Assembly: GCA_020719105.1 (NCBI GenBank)
Contig: DYQV01000018.1
Coordinates: 1-18,100, forward strand
Direction of reading: 5' to 3'
DNA length: 18,100 bases
Source of the DNA: Rikenella microfusus
Lineage (GTDB): Bacteria > Bacteroidota > Bacteroidia > Bacteroidales > SZUA-534
In this document: in pieces, positions 15,547-18,100 of the stretch
Position numbering within the stretch: position 1 is the stretch's first letter
How the letters are laid out: each line of letters opens with the position of its first letter
Notes under the pieces: generated by a model
Seen by the model: the letters and a program-made list of their open reading frames with translations, nothing else
The model's database searches: none
Told to the model about the DNA's origin: nothing
Program-made: the position numbers and the translations under genes

Positions 15547-16533
15547 TTAATGTAGCCAGATAATAGCAAATACGGATAAAAAAGTCAGTATGAAAAGTAG
15601 TTCAAGCATCCAATTTCTATGGCTTTCAGTAAAAAAGATGGAATATAGAATAGATAGTGGAATGGCTGCAATGTAAATTGTTTCGAACCCAATAGAGGGG
15701 TGCAATGCAACAGCAGTGAATGTTAGAGCCAGAAACCAAAAGAAAAGGGTAAAATATTTGCGGGTACTTATTTTCTTTACCCCAACATAGAGTAAGCTCC
15801 ATAGCATAGCAATTAATAGAACCAAGGCAATTACTACCAAGGGAATAATGGACCAAAAGTAAAAAACTTGCTTTGGTGAAGTGCTAATTAGGGTCTCTTT
15901 CAGATTGTTAATTAGTAACTGATGATGGTCAAATAGAAACAAAAATGCAAAAAGAAGGGCCAACGGTGTTATAAAACCAATGAGTGGAGCTATCCATTCG
16001 CGCCAGGTGTAATTTCTAAGAATTATCAGCGAAAGCCATATTAATAGGATAAAAACATAATAATGGGGATAAAAGAGGGCACTAATTCCTAAAAGAAATC
16101 CACCTTCAAAATATCGTTTTATTTGGTTTACTTCTTTGTCGATAACAAAAACCTTATCGATGGCAAAGAGAAGAAAAAAATTGCCAATTATTATTGGATG
16201 CATTTGTTGATACGGAAGCAAAATGGAACCAAACAATACAAACATCACTGAAGGCAAGTAGGTTTTGGTTTCAATAAAAATGTACTTGAAGTTAAGCCGA
16301 ATAAGAAAATAGGATTGCAATATAAGAAAGAGTAAAGCCAGCACCAAGGATAATTTAGGGTAAGGGGCAATAAAGTTATAAATCCATTGATAGATGAATG
16401 TTGCATCCGATAAAGGAGCCGGCTGGGTATTAAGGTTTAAACTCAAAAGAGAAGGTATCCACAGGGCGATTCCCAAAAATGGAATTAAGAATATTACGTA
16501 GGGGTGATTGCTTTTGAATATTTTTAGAAGCAT
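15547..16533 (-). CDS. DUF6427-like polytopic membrane protein
   Basis: A 328-residue protein with about nine or ten hydrophobic helices (roughly 11-31, 59-80, 92-108, 113-130, 157-173, 181-201, 226-250, 260-277, 283-301 and 307-326). The start MLLKIFKSNHP followed by an immediate membrane helix, the length and the place beside purD fit the Bacteroidota family DUF6427. The general layout recalls glycosyltransferase-like membrane proteins, but I see no catalytic motif and the function is unknown. It begins nine bases after the purD stop codon, so the two are almost surely co-transcribed. The link to purine synthesis may only be one of shared expression. Confidence 0.78.
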   Translation of the reverse strand: MLLKIFKSNHPYVIFLIPFLGIALWIPSLLSLNLNTQPAPLSDATFIYQWIYNFIAPYPKLSLVLALLFLILQSYFLIRLNFKYIFIETKTYLPSVMFVLFGSILLPYQQMHPIIIGNFFLLFAIDKVFVIDKEVNQIKRYFEGGFLLGISALFYPHYYVFILLIWLSLIILRNYTWREWIAPLIGFITPLALLFAFLFLFDHHQLLINNLKETLISTSPKQVFYFWSIIPLVVIALVLLIAMLWSLLYVGVKKISTRKYFTLFFWFLALTFTAVALHPSIGFETIYIAAIPLSILYSIFFTESHRNWMLELLFILTFLSVFAIIWLH

Positions 16534-16542
16534 AGCATAGTT

Positions 16543-17811
16543 TTATAAATCGAATCCAATATCGTGACGGAAATAGCAGTGTGCAAAATTAATTAATTCA
16601 GCGTTTTTGTAGCATTTTTTTAAAGCCTGTTGCCGGTCGGTTCCCATGGAAGTAATGGCTAAAACCCGACCCCCATTGGTTACCGTTTGATTGTTTTTGA
16701 CGGTAGTTCCTGCATGAAACAGTAAGCTGTCGTGTATTTGGTCAAAACCGGTCATTACGATGCCTTTTTCATAATCGCCCGGATAACCACCAGAAACCAT
16801 CATTACGGTGGCCGCCGCTTCCGGTTTAATGGCAAAAGGGACTTGGTTTAATGTTTTTGATGGAATGGCGGCCAGAATTTCCAAAAAGTCGGCATCAATG
16901 CGGGGCAGCACCACTTCTGTTTCCGGGTCGCCTAGGCGGGCATTGTATTCTATAACTATGGGTTCATTATTAACCTTAATGAGGCCAAAGAAAATAAAGC
17001 CCTGATAGTTGATTCCTTCGGCTTTCAATCCTTTAACAGTAGGCTCAATAATGCGATTAATTACTTTTTCGGTAAACTCTTTGTTGGCAAAGGGAATGGG
17101 TGATACCGCTCCCATGCCCCCAGTGTTTAATCCGGTATCTTTTTCCCCAATCCGCTTGTAATCTTTGGCTTCGGGCAATAATAGGTAATTATCGCCATCG
17201 GTAACAATAAAATAGGATACTTCAATGCCTGAAAGGAACTCTTCGATTACTACTTTATTGGATGCTTCACCGAATTGCCCTTGCAGCATTATTCTTAGTG
17301 ACGATTTAGCCTCTCCCAAATCGTTAATAATAAGAACCCCTTTTCCGGCAGCTAACCCATCGGCTTTTAAAACGTAGGGTGCAGTCAGGGTATCTAAAAA
17401 AGTACAGGCCTGGGTATAGGTTTCAAGGGTAAAACTGCCGTAAGCTGCTGTTGGGATTTTATATTTTACCATGAACTCTTTCGAAAATTCTTTGCTTCCT
17501 TCCAGTTGGGCTCCGGTTTTGTCGGGTCCAATAACGGGAATGTGTTTTATTTCCACATCTTCTTCAAAAAAGTTGCGGATACCTTTTACCAACGGGTCTT
17601 CGGGACCAACCACTACCAGGTTTATTTTATATTTTAATACAATTTCTTTAATGGATTCAAAATCGGTTACTGAAACATTGAGGTTGGTACCAACCTGACT
17701 GGTTCCTGCATTGCCAGGGGCTATATACAAGTTACTCAGTAGTTTGCTTTGGGCTATCTTCCAGGCCATGGTGTGCTCCCTTCCTCCCGAACCAAGAATT
17801 AAAACATTCAT
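16543..17811 (-). CDS. purD: Phosphoribosylamine--glycine ligase (GAR synthetase)
   Basis: A full-length 422-residue cytoplasmic enzyme of de novo purine synthesis. It joins 5-phosphoribosylamine and glycine with ATP hydrolysis to give glycinamide ribonucleotide. The N domain opens with ILGSGGREHTMAWK and later has GPEDPLVKGI. The ATP-grasp part carries LKADGLAAGKGV and NTGGMGAVSP, and EYNARLGDPETE holds the metal-binding acidic residues. No domain is missing and no frameshift is seen. It is the first gene of a leftward unit with the DUF6427-like gene nine bases later. Its upstream region contains an inverted repeat and, further out, a structured repeat element; the promoter should lie between about 17812 and 17920. 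This is a core gene, which argues that the locus is ordinary chromosome. Confidence 0.97.
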   Translation of the reverse strand: MNVLILGSGGREHTMAWKIAQSKLLSNLYIAPGNAGTSQVGTNLNVSVTDFESIKEIVLKYKINLVVVGPEDPLVKGIRNFFEEDVEIKHIPVIGPDKTGAQLEGSKEFSKEFMVKYKIPTAAYGSFTLETYTQACTFLDTLTAPYVLKADGLAAGKGVLIINDLGEAKSSLRIMLQGQFGEASNKVVIEEFLSGIEVSYFIVTDGDNYLLLPEAKDYKRIGEKDTGLNTGGMGAVSPIPFANKEFTEKVINRIIEPTVKGLKAEGINYQGFIFFGLIKVNNEPIVIEYNARLGDPETEVVLPRIDADFLEILAAIPSKTLNQVPFAIKPEAAATVMMVSGGYPGDYEKGIVMTGFDQIHDSLLFHAGTTVKNNQTVTNGGRVLAITSMGTDRQQALKKCYKNAELINFAHCYFRHDIGFDL

Positions 17812-17863
17812 CGGTATTTTATTAAAAATTTAGGTAAAAATAAGAATATCTGGTAGAAATTGG

Positions 17864-17911
17864 ACTTGTATCTATATTTTTTGATGGCTATTGTTTACAA
17901 TTGATACAAGT
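17864..17911. promoter_or_regulatory. Nine-base inverted repeat upstream of purD
   Basis: ACTTGTATC at 17864-17872 is the exact reverse complement of GATACAAGT at 17903-17911; the arms are 30 bases apart. Between them lies a second symmetrical site, ATTGTTTACAAT (17890-17901), with 5-base arms. The arms lie about 53 to 100 bases before the purD start codon, where an operator or a leader structure could act. It could also be part of the adjoining hairpin element. No known purine riboswitch core is recognised. Confidence 0.4.
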
Positions 17912-17923
17912 ACTTTATATTAG

Positions 17924-18091
17924 CCCGCTTTATTCATACCTGAGCACAGCGAAAGGTGTGAATGTGCGATGGGCATTGGGTTGCAAAGCGGGAAACCCCG
18001 ATTTAGCTACACCCAAAATTGGGAGTTTTTATTTTCCCAATATTGAGGTGTAGCTTAATCGTCAGGATTATTAATGAATAATCCGGGTTAG
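17924..18091. repeat. Composite palindromic element with at least four stems
   Basis: Four stems follow one another. CCCGCTTT (17924-17931) pairs with AAAGCGGG (17985-17992) and encloses a 10-bp stem, 17932-17941 with 17954-17963 (one T-G pair). AGCTACACC (18005-18013) pairs with GGTGTAGCT (18047-18055) and encloses ATTGGGA (18018-18024) with TCCCAAT (18035-18041). GGATTATT (18065-18072) pairs with AATAATCC (18077-18084). The last 49 bases equal window bases 1-49. There is no reading frame. It may be a REP- or MITE-like mobile repeat or a structured RNA; the sequence does not settle which, and its full limits are unknown. Confidence 0.65.
18043..18091. repeat. Right copy of the perfect 49-base direct repeat
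   Basis: Identical over 49 bases to 1-49, in the same orientation and 18042 bases away. Here the complete context is visible: the copy begins inside the 3' side of the 18005-18055 hairpin and includes the whole GGATTATT/AATAATCC stem-loop. The nine bases after it (18092-18100) do not resemble those after the left copy. Confidence 0.92.
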
Positions 18092-18100
18092 CTGTTTTGT

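Noticed and set aside
17812..17923. Purine riboswitch in the purD leader
   Set aside because: On the - strand the conserved three-way-junction core is not recognisable; only simple inverted repeats are present.
1..18091. An 18 kb mobile island bounded by direct repeats
   Set aside because: No integrase, transposase, relaxase or tRNA target is present, and the segment includes the core gene purD. The repeat contains a hairpin and is better read as a dispersed intergenic element than as attachment sites.
18043..18100. Integron attC site
   Set aside because: GTTAGCT at the end of the repeat does not fit the GTTRRRY pattern, the left copy has GTTAGAA, and no integrase or cassette array is present.

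Overview
The window is an AT-rich chromosomal segment from a member of the Bacteroidota. The assignment rests on protein content rather than on any marker RNA: PP2C (SpoIIE-type), SiaB-family and DUF1987 genes in a row, a stand-alone CheB domain, a DUF6427-like membrane protein next to purD, many PAS repeats, and start codons without strong Shine-Dalgarno sequences. Genus cannot be told from this sequence.

Layout. Bases 1-49 are one copy of a 49-base repeat, followed by about 400 bases without a gene. From 452 to 11649 ten genes run on the + strand with gaps of 1-65 bases and one 1-base overlap, so they look like a single operon. In order they are: a CheR methyltransferase, a degenerate second CheR, a CheB methylesterase domain, a membrane GAF protein, a membrane HAMP-GAF-PAS-PAS-PP2C phosphatase, a SiaB-type kinase, a SiaC-type (DUF1987) phosphoprotein, a TerB/ABCG-type fusion transporter, a lipoprotein and a small secreted protein. 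A hairpin at 11666-11701 ends this operon and also covers the stop codon of the convergent gene. On the - strand, reading leftwards from 17811, come purD, a DUF6427-like membrane protein and a 1260-residue protein made of ten PAS-like repeats with no output domain. Bases 17812-18100 are intergenic. They hold an inverted repeat close to purD and then a structured element of several hairpins, which ends in a second, perfect copy of the 49-base repeat.

How the genes may work together (inference). The phosphatase, kinase and DUF1987 protein form a SiaA/SiaB/SiaC-like partner switch in which Thr68 of the DUF1987 protein is the probable phosphosite. In Pseudomonas that switch controls the diguanylate cyclase SiaD, but there is no GGDEF gene here. 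The gene directly after the switch is the ABC transporter, which makes it, with its lipoprotein and secreted partners, the candidate output. The CheR/CheB pair has no chemoreceptor, CheA, CheW or CheY beside it, so its substrate may be another protein of the operon. The Glu/Gln-rich coiled coil of the phosphatase is one candidate. The whole looks like an envelope signalling system joining reversible methylation, reversible phosphorylation and an ABCG-like transporter.

The purD end is housekeeping. The ten-PAS protein is a sensor or scaffold whose partner must be encoded elsewhere.
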